NCBI GenBank assembly: GCA_017607445.1
Contig: JAEVHH010000004.1
Coordinates: 5,146,001-5,210,000, forward strand
Direction of reading: 5' to 3'
Length of the DNA: 64,000 bases
DNA from: Histoplasma ohiense
Lineage: Eukaryota > Ascomycota > Eurotiomycetes > Onygenales > Ajellomycetaceae
Positions within the stretch are counted from its first letter, which is position 1. Every line of letters begins with the position of its first letter. A program made the translations under genes and the position numbers. Shown piece by piece: positions 23,381 through 33,859 of this stretch. The notes beneath the pieces were generated by a model. That model had not been told where the DNA came from. It worked only from the letters and a program-made list of their open reading frames with translations, and did not search any database.

Positions 23381-26300
23381 GCTTGCCGCCTCTGTTTTTT
23401 TGGCCCAAAAAGGCCCATCCAATCTATCAAAAATATTATTGCTCACAAGTGAGTCTGCTGAGCAAAAGTTTCGAATGTGCTTTGGCTAAACCTGAACATA
23501 CGCTTTTTATTTCGTCCACCGTTCTAGGGTAAAGTTAGATCAAGGCGCTCTACAAAACAGCCTTTTACAACAACGCAATGGCACACACCGACTGCAATAA
23601 TATGTTTCCAGAACTGTTTTTCACCTACATTGTCATGGCTGGCACTGGCTGGGGAGAGTGATTACAACCCATGTAAAAAAGATCAAAATTTGACTGACGT
23701 CCTTCCAGCCGCGGCTGACGTCGACCAGTACCTATAGTGATGGCTGTTCCTCACGTTGCCAGCAAGATGAGGATTCAGAGAGTAGGACAATACCTTGATA
23801 GGATAGCAACACAGCTGACTTGAGGCTAGTGTGCAGCTACTGAAACATAAAAGAAGAATATGGAAGAGATGATTGAGACTTTTTTCATCCTGCACCTGAC
23901 TGCCTGTCTGTTTGTTCAATGAAAAAGGAAATGACAAGCAAAGTGACCTTTTCTGCTTGCATCAGAAGAGCGCTTGAGAAGAGGATTCCCCATCATCATT
24001 ATTGAGGCATCAACTGACTGACGCGTTTTCTAATACTTACTCAGCAGCGTCATAGTGGCGTCCGCTGTTTCCACTATTCTTCAAGGAATATCGATTTATG
24101 ACAACTTGGATCATGCCTGCTCCATTCGTGAATAGGCAGTTGCTGAAAGCTTCAGAAGCTCTTAGGTGCCAATGACGTGCAAGGGCCTCCTTGAATTTAG
24201 AAGAGCACTGTTTAGCGCGCATCCTAATGCAATCAGTACCAGGACTTTCAGTAGCATTAATCGATTTTGAGGACCTTGGTTGGTGCTTTTCTCCATTCCG
24301 AACCGCGCCTAGAAAACATTGAGTTCTGTATCGGGATTCAGGGGAGGGCCATTGTGGCGGATGACAGCCGAGGAAGCGAAAACCCAGCTGAGTCCATCTC
24401 ATGCATCGACGGATAGATATACCACATAATTCATGGTTATGTTGCTTTTTGTCATGGCAGCGTCACCGTGATGTAGTGAATCAGATGGCCCAAGTACGCA
24501 GTACACTGCGTAAGTATATGCATATAAAGGTTTTTGTGGGTTCAACATCAAAACCTGTTGAACAGGGGTTCGGATTTTTTTTCGGCCAGAAAAACTTTCA
24601 ACATGGCTCAAACTCTCAATCATTGCATGACACCATTTTCGAATCTCATTCAATTAGTGTGGTTGATATTCATTACTCTCATATTCTACCCTCTTTCAAG
24701 CCGTGTATATTTCTTTGGTGTGAGTGAATCTACGATGTAATGGAGCGAAGCGGAAGTTTAACCCTAAATCATTTTAGCGTCCAGGGGTGATTAATTAAGG
24801 TTGATGCTAAAATATGCCACTAGCAAAGTAATGCATATCCGTAGATCGTTATGATACGCACTGGAGACGGAGAATATAATCTCCTGAGTAGATATTATAC
24901 GAGAATACTGAAATGTCATTGACCACTAATGAGTAGTAGAAAACAAAGTGGGAAATTATGCATCAATGCAATGCATTATCAATAAATTAAACCCTTTTCC
25001 CCCTGAATCTCCATTCCAGCTACCTGTGATGAGATAGCACTATGACCACTAGGTTATCCATAGCAAAAAACCAACGCAACCATTTGTTAAGTGGTTGCGC
25101 TCATAGTGATATATATACCCGTGGGTGTGGTGGCGTGGCCCAGCACACAGCACCCATGGCCACCCAACCCCACCACCTATATATACACTGCGACTGCCAG
25201 TCGCAGCATAGTGTGGGAACCACATACCTGCCTTCTTACCCATCTGGCTGCAATAAATCCAATCGATTCTATGGGAATAAAGATGCCTGCGATGTGTCCC
25301 CTTGATCCCTATAGGCATAGTCATTATTGCCAGCTAGCCACTCACTATACATTCCTCCATTCCCTCCTTTGAGGGCTTTAGAGTAGTACTAAAGTTAAAT
25401 CAGGTTTAAAAGTAATATATACAATGTTTGAACGTCATTTAAACTTTGAACTCTATTATAATTGAGACTTTGAATCATACTAGTACCTCTGATAGGGTTC
25501 CAAGTCCATAATAATTCAAAATATCTTGACAAAAATTCAAGCCCTGTTCATATATTTTGAATCATATTCAACTGTAATCTGAAAAAACTTTAACCCTCCC
25601 GATCATGACATGGCTGTGAGGTTTACCATAGCTCAAAAATTGCACACATGATTTTTGAACCCTGTTCAGCTTTACTACTTTCTGTCTGTATGTGATTGAT
25701 GTTTCTGAATCTCTAACCCTCTAACTAACCCCCCTAAGCTAATATCTAATTCTACACTTTGTTAGACGATGCGTATGTCGTTCCAAATTTGAGCTCTGAC
25801 AAGGCTTCTCAAAGTTTGTTGTGGTTCAAACTTCCTTAGTAAAAATTCCGAACCCTATTCAGATATTTTGAAATCCCATTCAACCGTAACCTGACCTTAC
25901 AGCCCTTTGTTAGAAGGGAGTTACAGTAAGCGGCGGGTCGGGGATCTCGCTACTTCTCTAGGAGGGGTCCTTAGGACTCTACGAGGATCAAACTATAGAA
26001 GGTAATAATAGGTTGGTATATCGGAAAGGATTCGGATAGAAGGGGTTAGATATCGAGGCTGTAGAACGTAGGGGTCAGATTATATCAGAATGATTCGCTG
26101 GCCTTTAGAAGGTTGAGCCAGCTGCTAGTTATATACACGCAGTATCGCAGATAGATCGAACCTGCGATGCCCATATCTTTTAGGCTGTTCTGGCCTAGCA
26201 TTAGTTGCCTGCTTTGGTATAGCACTGGCACCTTAGTGCGGGTTTCTTACAGCTACATAGTTCTCAGGCCTCCTGCTCTTACTGCGTAATGTACGGAGAG

Positions 26301-26460
26301 CGCTACCAAGTATTGCGCCGCTCAGATCCAATTGATACAGCTGAGAAGCGCCACTGCGTTTTAACATCTTAGGGTTAGGGTTAACCGTAAGAGAATATGT
26401 TAAATGGGAGCCAGATTGGCAGGCAGATTACATGCTGAATGGCAGTGGATGAGAAGAGAA
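23381..26460. other. Gene-poor AT-rich region with dispersed degenerate repeats
   Basis: No intact gene. Four copies of a short degenerate repeat (core CTGAACAGGGTTCGGA) lie at 24557–24580 (+), 25531–25550 (-), 25651–25670 (-) and 25841–25862 (-). A less AT-rich block at about 25909–26251 starts TG and ends CA like a solo LTR, but no target-site duplication was found. A short TTAGGGTTAGGG string at about 26369–26382 is too brief to be a telomere relic with confidence. Confidence 0.5.
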
Positions 26461-26660
26461 TATTAGGCCACTAGGGCAAAAGAACCACCAATCTCCTCCA
26501 CCTTGGTAAGAGATCTGATTCGAACCTCTGATAGCATGTTGGCACACCCTGTACAGAGTAGCAGTTGCGCTTACACAGGCTCATAACCTATTAGACCACT
26601 AGGGCAAAAGAGCTCAATCACCACCAGCGCCGTGGTGGTATAGAGGGTACGAATCACCCA
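26461..26660 (-). repeat. tRNA-related repeat with flanking direct repeats
   Basis: Direct repeats of 22 bases (21 identical) at 26461–26482 and 26589–26610, 128 bases apart. Between them, on the minus strand, are an A-box match TGGTCTAATAG (26598–26588) and a perfect B-box GGTTCGAATC (26526–26517). A further related segment follows at 26612–26660. This is the layout of a tRNA-derived SINE, perhaps a tandem dimer. It is not a functional tRNA: no acceptor stem pairs. Confidence 0.5.
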
Positions 26661-27261
26661 ATCCAATCCCCCCAACAGAGAATAATACAATGGAATAATC
26701 AAGAAATGAATATTCAGTAACTTTAAAATACAGTGTGAATTTCCGCCAAGATTTATAGTGCTGTCTGGCTGTCTTTTTGCCGGCGCAAATACTTTTGGTA
26801 GCTCCCTCTGTAGTACAGATCTGTACACCCATTTACATTTACACCCAACACCAACATTTTTCCATACAAATTGCCATAAATTTGATACTCATCTCTCAAC
26901 CACAAATTATTATAATAAATTTATAAGTGATAAATCTCTTATTAATATATATCTTTTAAAAAGTTTACTTTTCTATCAGACTATGTTATATAATGTGTAT
27001 TACTGTGATGGTAATACTGTAATCTGAATATCAATCTTATAATTTGTATGTGTAATTTATGAGTAAAAGTATATGATAATACAGACTATAAGTCTATAAC
27101 TAGCTCAACAGTATACTGGTTTATATATTTATATTTATTGAATGAGCAAATTACATATCATATACTATTTCAATATGATGCATCGGTGTTGAGATATCAA
27201 TAGATGATCATTGTAGATTTTATATGGAAAATCGCGGGTTAGTAGGGCAGTTTTATCATAA

Positions 27262-27269
27262 GGTTTAAC
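27262..27269. repeat. Target-site duplication, left (GGTTTAAC)
   Basis: GGTTTAAC here is repeated exactly at 27519–27526, on the other side of the element at 27270–27518. Confidence 0.8.
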
Positions 27270-27518
27270 TTATCTCAGCAAGCTCAGACGCTTCGCAGGA
27301 TAATTGCTGTTTTAACACTGATTTGATGATTAGTCACTTTTTAAAGAAGCTAATCTCAAATAAGTAATCAACTAACCCAAAATAGTCATATCACATGATG
27401 TGCAATTATCCTGCGAAGCGACGGGAGGATTGCCCTGAGCACATGACTTGTAACTAAAGTAGTTTAGTGTCATGCTGCTGCAACCGAGCCAATAGAGGGT
27501 CTGAGCTCGCTGAGATAA
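27270..27518 (+). mobile_element. Small TIR element (MITE), copy A, 249 bp
   Basis: Starts TTATCTCAGCAAGCTCAGAC and ends with its near-perfect inverse (GAGCTCGCTGAGATAA), flanked by GGTTTAAC on both sides (27262–27269, 27519–27526), an 8-bp duplication compatible with the hAT superfamily. Because the duplication begins G and ends C, a 6-bp duplication with a one-base-longer inverted repeat is an equal reading. Inside is a second, perfect 19-bp inverted repeat (27289–27307 and 27402–27420), suggesting a nested or composite element. No transposase is encoded. A longer copy lies inverted at 37421–38043. Confidence 0.85.
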
Positions 27519-27526
27519 GGTTTAAC

Positions 27527-28242
27527 TAGTTTTGAGGGTTGAGATAGAGTTTGAGGTGACAATCAAAGTTAGTGTTACACTCGCTTTTCTGGTTGACATG
27601 AACCATGCAGATTAATTTTTATTTACAAAACTTTGATCAAATATTATCTGATGAAACCTCTACTTCCTTTTTGTTTTTTCCCCTTTGCCATGTATTTCTT
27701 GCTCAAATACCAAAGAAACGAACCTATCCATAACTTCAAAGAAGATATACTCGAGTTGGCAACAGTTCTGTAAAAGCTGCAGCTTCTCATCGAGTCGCTG
27801 CATTGATGAAGCATGACGCAGATAACGAAATTCGAGTTTGATTTGGCGTGCCGTACGGAGTACAACGCGAGAGTTCAACTGGAAGTACCTTGTTGGTGTT
27901 TGATCTATTCTTCACAAGGGCCCCCGATTGCGTAGATGGGTGGGCCACACCTCTCCATGGTAAGGGCCAGACACATTTCTTCTTATCTGTTTGAAAATTT
28001 AAGACAGTTTACCTAGTCTTGTTGAAGGGATTAAAGTTGCTGACCCAAAAACACACCTGTAGTCAAACAAATGGAGTTATAAATATCAACTTCTCCCAGG
28101 TCATTTTTGGATGAAATGCCAACCCACCAGTCTTTCTTCCTTTCCTTCCTTCCTTCCTTCTTGTCATATTATAAACTTACTCATTAATCAAACCTCAACC
28201 CTTCTCTCCTCTTCCTCAAATTAAGAAAGACAGAAACAAAAA
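27527..28242. other. Upstream region of secreted protein 1
   Basis: Includes a perfect GTACGGAGTAC motif (27853–27863), a TTCC array (about 28135–28160) and the TATA box noted separately. No other gene was seen. Confidence 0.5.
28078..28084 (+). promoter_or_regulatory. TATA box of secreted protein 1
   Basis: TATAAAT, 159 bases before the ATG at 28243, in a region otherwise open for a promoter. Strong TATA boxes are common in inducible fungal genes. Inferred from position and sequence. Confidence 0.5.
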
Positions 28243-28503
28243 ATGAAACTCTCTCTTGCATTGTGTGGTTTCTCAACGCTTGCCTCTGTAACGAGTGCAG
28301 CGGTCGCTACCAAGCCAGGATTGAATGAGACGGTGGAGTATGGCCGACAAATTAAATGGCCTGAATGGTGCGCTCCGACTTTCACATGCTACAGTGATGA
28401 AGATTGTAGGCAAAGGCAGGAATGCATGGATCTCGTCCAAGATGTGAACACAATTTTCTGCGGGATGTTGTTTTGGCCCCACTCTTGCTATATCTGGAAA
28501 TGA
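28243..28503 (+). CDS. Small secreted six-cysteine protein 1, 86 aa
   Basis: Single-exon gene. The first 20 residues are a signal peptide (MKLSLALCG, hydrophobic core, cleavage likely after TSA). The mature part holds six cysteines in the pattern C-x5-C-x5-C-x5-C-x11-C-x8-C-Y, with motifs WCAPTFTC, DCRQRQEC, IFC and WPHSCY. Its paralogue at 33587–33859 has exactly the same spacing. The ATG follows an A-rich context (ACAAAAAATG). I do not recognise a named family; the length, secretion and cysteine content are effector-like. Three disulphides are likely. It lies in the AT-rich island between a MITE and a decayed kinase. The function is unknown; a lineage-specific secreted protein is the best description. 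Confidence 0.85.
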   Translation: MKLSLALCGFSTLASVTSAAVATKPGLNETVEYGRQIKWPEWCAPTFTCYSDEDCRQRQECMDLVQDVNTIFCGMLFWPHSCYIWK

Positions 28504-30376
28504 TGGTAGGCATTTTTACAAAATAAGGAGGAAGGATAAATAGATCCTGAGTGTCAAATATGACGGTGGTCTTGTTTTCATTTGAAGAGAGTATTCTGTT
28601 CCATATTTCAATCACAAATTGTTATGATAAAATTTGTACGCAATAAAGCAAATTAAAACCTTCTGCTAAATGAATATATTTTAGAACATATTATTTGAGG
28701 AAGTTATCGGAAACAACCATCGCCCCCCTCCAACTAACGACTCCCCCAGAAAAAAGGTATGATAGTTTCTTTCTGCTGCGCTATGGAACTTCACACGCTG
28801 GCGTGACACATAGATAAACTGGACGATCTCGTATGAAGGGTAAATACTGACTCTTAAATCTCGATGGCCATGCCTCAAGTAGGATTCCACCAGCTGGCTC
28901 TTGCTCTCCGCTTTACCCCACTTCTCTGGTAATGCATGCATTGTGTTGAAGAGAATCTGTGTGGAGAGAGCATTATTTTTTAACTCCGGTAAAGTAGTCC
29001 TATATACAAGAAATCGCCAGTACCATGGGACCCCCTTCATCGTGGAAGCCATGGGGCCCAATGGCAGCCTACTCATTGTATATTATTGCCCGTGTTCATC
29101 AGTCCGTACGAGAAAGTGCGTCCGTTGAAGGAGATTGCTGTGCCGGTTTGTTTTCATCACCAGCACTCCCAGTATCCCTTTCAGGCTCTCCCTCTTCTAC
29201 CACGAGACCCGCTTTCTGCAAGTTGTATGCAAATCCGCCCAGCTTTCCAGCACGAGAAGGAAAGAACTTAAAGGGACCGTCAAGGTGGAAATGGACACTA
29301 CCGACACTAGTCCCTGTGGAGGTTAAAAGCACTACCATGATGACATCCTTGGAGTCATTTCTGTCTTTACTCGACCTATGTGCCCGCGCACCCCTACAAG
29401 TCTCTCAACTCAATCCATTATTTTAAGGTTGGCACACCGAGACACATCAGGAAAACAAAAAAGAAAGAGAGAGAGAAAGGCACCCTACTGGATTTGAGCT
29501 TGTTTTATGCGAGGATCCTATACAATTATTAGCTATCACTGGCGAAAAGCGGCAGGGCACACATACAGCTTTTTCTATCATGTTGCATCCACTGTCCACT
29601 GAGTCTGACCACTCAGCCTCATCTGCATTTGTCGAAATAACGTCTCCGAGGTTGACAGAGCCACTATATTGAAGTACCCTCTGGGCCGTAGCATGGAATC
29701 CCTTTGTGGCGAGTTCATCTTTGCGGGTGGATTGCTTCTCAAAAAACTGGAGATGACTCTCAGTACGTGTATATATCAAAGAAATATCGCAGAAAATTGT
29801 GGTTTATTCAGTCCTTTGATGGAAGAGAAAGAATTTAGTGCAGCGGAGAGTTGGTTGCTTAGATAGACGTGCTTGTGCAACAGATCCTCTGCCCAAAAGC
29901 CTTCAGACCATGCCCTCGGCAACCATTCCATTCACCAGTCAGCGTCTTCAACGGAAAGCGCCGCCCTTCAAGTTGTTTCTTCCACCACTGCCAAGCTTGC
30001 ACGAATTGGCTGCAGCATTTTGGAGAAGATTCTATCCCGACTGGCTACAAAGCAATTTTAGCGTCATTTTTCTGCCAAATTGTCAATTGGTTGACTCACT
30101 TCCACCTTCGGTCATCAATTGGACAAATCCGGGTGGGAGAACATGGCAGGAGTAACTATTTCTAGCTTCGAAATTCTCACAGAAAGAAGCACAACAAAAC
30201 TTTCAGTCCGTCAAAAGCACGACTGGCAGGTGATTTAGAATCTTGTTCGTGACATGACTAAATTGTCTCTTGCTTATCTATATGTACGGTCCGCATCCTC
30301 CAGAAGCCGATCTTGTCTATCTTTATGCTCTACTACCATACCGCACTATTTGCCACAATTTAATGGAACCCAGAGA
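28504..30376. other. Region without recognised gene
   Basis: Minus-strand open frames at 28681–29076, 29099–29338 and 29447–29779 could be exons of an unknown gene, but I found no consistent splice chain and no domain. The last one includes a GA/CT repeat. Treat as unassigned; the remainder is AT-rich spacer. Confidence 0.45.
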
Positions 30377-31300
30377 ATGACATTCTCTCAACTAATGTCT
30401 CTCCTCACATTTCCAAGCTCCGGATTTGACTTGACTGATGCCTCTGAAAATATTGAGGAGGAAACCCTTAAGATGTATAAGGCAGAGAAGTATCACCCTG
30501 CTCGAATAGGTGAAATTTTCAACAACAGGTATCAAATTGTTGGGAAACTAGAATACAGAGTGACATCAACTGTATGGCTCTGTCATGATCTACAGTGTGT
30601 ACATTTATTTATTGTGTTGTTGCAGTCCAGAATAAGTCTAATAAATATGCTAACTTCACTCTCACTAACTAGTGAGCCTCAACATGTTGTACTAAAGCTT
30701 CGTGTTTCCTTCTAAACTCCAAACCATGAGATTAGAATCTACAGTCATCTCAATTCCATTCAATCTCAATCTAGCCATCCTGGCAAAAATCTCTTTCAAC
30801 AACTATACGACTCATTCAAAGTGATTGGCTCAGATGGCACTCATGTGTGCCTTGTTCATCAACCATTGGGATTGAGTTTGGAACAGATGCTCGACCTTCG
30901 GCCTACTGGGACTCTGGCTATATAGCTTTTAAAACCTCCATTACAACAAGTTCTGGGAGGGCTTGACTTTCTACATTCAGCCAACATTGTGCATACAGAT
31001 CTCCAATCTAGAAACATGCTCCTTGGGATTGACAATCCTAATGTGTTCTCAGTATTCGAAGAGACTGAGTTGAAACACCCCACGCCGAGAAAGGTCCTCG
31101 GCGATCGCGTCATTTACAAGAGCCGGCGGATTCCCCGCACACGGTGCCTTCCTATTATAACAGATTTTAACAAGGCCAGGTTCGGTGATGAAGATCACAG
31201 AGGACAAGATATTATGCCAGATGTCTACAGGGCACCAGAGGTTATTCTCAAGATGAATTGGGACAATAAAGTTGAGCCAATGAGTAGTAACGGAAGCTAG
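30377..31300 (+). pseudogene. Decayed SRPK-like serine/threonine kinase
   Basis: Reads as an SR-protein-kinase-like gene in one frame: MTFSQLMSLLTFPSSGF, YHPARIGEIFNNRYQIVGKL, TSTVWLCHDLQ, an intron-like GTGTGT…CTAG segment (about 30596–30673), then HVVLKL (VAIK lysine), HEIRIYSHLN, LDFLHSANIVHTDLQSRNML (catalytic loop with D and N), ITDFNKARFG (DFG variant) and VYRAPEVILKMNWDNK. Two in-frame nonsense codons interrupt it (TAA at 30713–30715, TAG at 30923–30925), and it stops after the APE motif, losing the rest of the C-lobe. The glycine loop is also altered (KLEYRVTST for K-L-G-Y-G). CAA/CAG to TAA/TAG changes would fit RIP. SRPK-like kinases are expanded in several Onygenales. Confidence 0.8.
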
Positions 31301-31384
31301 TTTTGAAAAATCTAATGCACACTTAGTTTACAACCAAAAAATTACAACAAAACAAAACATTAGGGACAATGGAAACAACAGGGA

Positions 31385-31800
31385 AGCGCGTCATTACGAA
31401 CTTGGTTACCTCAGTGCCAAACTCAGCAGTTGTGAGTACAAACCCATGTCGCGCGCCGTGCTGATCCGTATAGAAATTCACTTGGCCAAAGCCTACTTAT
31501 ATTCTCGTCGATCAGCCAGGTTTTGGGAACCGGTCATTGGGGAAAACCGCAGGCCCTCCGCCATCCGGGGCGACAGCCAAAAGCCGTTGAATCATGAGTT
31601 CTTGGGCCGGTTGCTCGAATCCCCCATAGAGGCCACACCTCACATGAGGCAGAACTAAGCCTGCAAAATGCAGGTGGCATTGGGGCTCATCCCTTATGGC
31701 AGTCAGCAGGGGCATAGAAGGATTGGGGTGAATGGGTTTCGCATTAAGTGCTGGCCAATAGCGCTGGAGGCTGCAAAGGAACTCTTTATTGACATCGATG
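31385..31800 (-). pseudogene. Decayed conserved fungal gene fragment
   Basis: On the minus strand one frame reads protein-like text (LQRYWPALNAKPIHPNPSMP, DEPQCHLHFAGLVLPHV, CGLYGGFEQPAQELMIQRL, DRFPKPG), then TGA at 31514–31512 and TAA five codons later, after which the same frame continues GQVNFYTDQHGARHGFVLT and TEVTKFVMTRF. Loss by two nonsense codons with the frame otherwise intact suggests a degraded copy of a real gene. I do not recognise the family. No start codon or splice structure could be set. Confidence 0.45.
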
Positions 31801-33072
31801 ATGGAAAATTGCATTGAAAAATTTAGATTTCGGTTGATGATAGATATAAAACAGGATATATAGCATGAGAGGGTTGTTAATTGATGGAGCTGCAATTCTC
31901 ACTCTTTTGAAACAGTCCATGGATACATAGTTTTGAAATGGATGGTACAGTACATAATCTGACCATACTATAAATAGAAGACAGTGTTTCATTCACCTTG
32001 TCAGGCAGGCACAGTGATTATGGGCGTCTGGAAACCACTGTATTGATGGTCATAGCCAAGTCCATATATACTCTATATACAGATATGTAAATTGATGGCA
32101 GAAGACCTCTCTATACACATGTATTTAGAGATTTCAACTCATCGCATCTTTTGTGGTATTAAGTAGATTGAACATGGTAACTAGTAGTGGACATGGTTTC
32201 CGTAGAACCCAGGAATCGGATAGATTCTCTAACCTAATCTCACGAACGAGCGAATTGTAGGCTTCCATCTTACTAACTTTATGTCACCTGTGATCCGAAA
32301 GTGTACCTAGGTATCTGACAGTTTCTATTTATCTCTCTGCTTAGATAGCTAGCAATAATTTAGAACAAATGCTAAAGTATTGTACGGTTGATTCATTTCC
32401 ATTTCCCTGGACTCAAACTGTAAGGACCATGTGTAGAATAAGCGTTGACAGTCTACACAAGAAAACAAATCGGAAAGTAGTGTGGATGGGCTCTAGCCGT
32501 TAAGAACCATACTTTGCAAAGGTTTTTTGTCGGCGGGCAACCATAGTCCACCAAATCTGTCACCAAACATCAAGGTATTTGATAATTGGCTGGATCCTAT
32601 ATAGAAAGCTAGCAGAGTATATCTTGTTTTATATGTACTAGTAGTCTAGATAAAATAATTAGCAATAGAGCAGTAGATTCATGGCTACTAGCATAGAAAG
32701 CCAGGAAAAGCTTCTGGTTATGGAAAAAGGACCAGACCTCGTACTCGAGAGGGCAAACTTCTTCCGTTCCCCTCACTGACACCCTTTTTTGTGAAAGTTT
32801 CCTCCTATTTCCAATAGAGACGGATGTTGTCCGCGAAAATAATCACCGTTTTCAGTAACTAAGATGCAGTAGTAAAACACACAACGTACAGCGTAGGATT
32901 TGACAGCATCCAACAGGCCCACTACAAATCCCCACACTTTGTGCTAGCTCATGTTAAATTGCATTCCAGGATTTGTTCCTGCTTCATGAACAAAAGAAGC
33001 CGAAGATGGTCATGAACTTCCAGTAACTTTGACATACTTCACCACTTTCTCGGTCACTTTGTACATGTACAT

Positions 33073-33176
33073 GTACCACCACGTTAGTTTAGTATGAGAG
33101 AGTACCTGCATATGTTTGTCTTGTTTGTCTTGTAGAGAGATAGTTACTCTCTCATACCAGATTAGCGTGGTGGGAC
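33073..33176. repeat. Foldback (imperfect inverted repeat)
   Basis: Arms of about 32 bases at 33073–33104 (GTACCACCACGTTAG…) and 33144–33175 (its inverse, …TAGCGTGGTGGGAC) with a few mismatches and a 39-base spacer containing a TTGTTTGTC duplication. It could be a tiny MITE or form a long hairpin. No target duplication was found. Confidence 0.6.
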
Positions 33177-33500
33177 CCGCACGTTAGTTAGATGTGTCAC
33201 TACTACATCGACTCCACTCCCACCCCGCATTATCAAAGATTTTTCGTGCGAACAAAAGAGGCACACCAATGGATACAGTGGAGCAGGTAATATCCAGGAA
33301 TTCCGGTCCAAGCATCCTCCACGCAATGACCACAGTCTGAATGTGTGTCGGAGCCGAAGAACTCTGTGTGAAAACTATTTTTGATGAACAGATCTGAAAG
33401 GCAGGAGCTAGCCATGGATGACAATGGTGGCAGCATCCAGGGTTGACGCGGCGATGGGAACTTCTGATCAAGCTTTCCTTCCTAAGAATGGGAAATTATT

Positions 33501-33507
33501 TATATAT
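33501..33507 (+). promoter_or_regulatory. TATA-like element of secreted protein 2
   Basis: TATATAT in an AT-rich stretch, 80 bases before the ATG at 33587. Weakly supported. Confidence 0.35.
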
Positions 33508-33586
33508 TTGCTCCTGCTCGGGATCTATCTGAAAGATGTAAATGAGAAAAAGAAGACAAATCTATTTCTTGCAAAGCAAAACAAAA

Positions 33587-33859
33587 ATGAAGCTCTTTCT
33601 TCCACTGTGCGGAGTACTGATGCTCGCCCCTCTGACAATGGGTGCAGCTGGATTGTATCCGCCTCCCAATCCACTCTTTGACGTGATGCAATCCTGCGCT
33701 CCGAACTTCGTATGTTTCACAGCACAAGAGTGTAGGCTCAGACGCGAATGCCAATTATATACAGCTGATTGGACACGCATTTTCTGCAAAAGAACCAGGT
33801 GGCCTTATTCTTGCTATGTATTGCTGCCTGACGCAGAAGAGGAATCTCCAGTCAGTTAA
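33587..33859 (+). CDS. Small secreted six-cysteine protein 2, 90 aa
   Basis: Single exon, paralogue of the gene at 28243. Signal peptide MKLFLPLCG with a hydrophobic core, cleavage probably after MGA (about residue 19–20). Mature part: SCAPNFVCF, ECRLRREC, IFC and WPYSCY, giving the same C-x5-C-x5-C-x5-C-x11-C-x8-C-Y framework. Identity in the cysteine domain is about half, with the loops between cysteines the most changed; this pair has diverged while keeping its scaffold. It has an extra acidic tail (DAEEESPVS) that copy 1 lacks. The ATG has an A-rich context like copy 1. The intact frame and conserved spacing argue for selection. Function unknown; effector-like by character. Confidence 0.85.
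   Translation: MKLFLPLCGVLMLAPLTMGAAGLYPPPNPLFDVMQSCAPNFVCFTAQECRLRRECQLYTADWTRIFCKRTRWPYSCYVLLPDAEEESPVS

Larger units (their letters stand above)
31896..33586. other. AT-rich spacer upstream of secreted protein 2
   Basis: No gene recognised. Contains the foldback repeat at 33073–33176 and the presumed promoter of the second secreted protein. Confidence 0.5.

Noticed and set aside
25909..26251. Possible solo LTR (starts TGTTAG, ends CTTACA)
   Set aside because: No 4–6 bp target-site duplication, no retrotransposon coding sequence nearby, and no second copy in the window.
26369..26382. Interstitial telomere repeat
   Set aside because: Only about two TTAGGG units, which can occur by chance.
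28681..29779. Three minus-strand open frames as a multi-exon gene
   Set aside because: No coherent splice chain, no recognisable domain, and one frame runs into a GA repeat.
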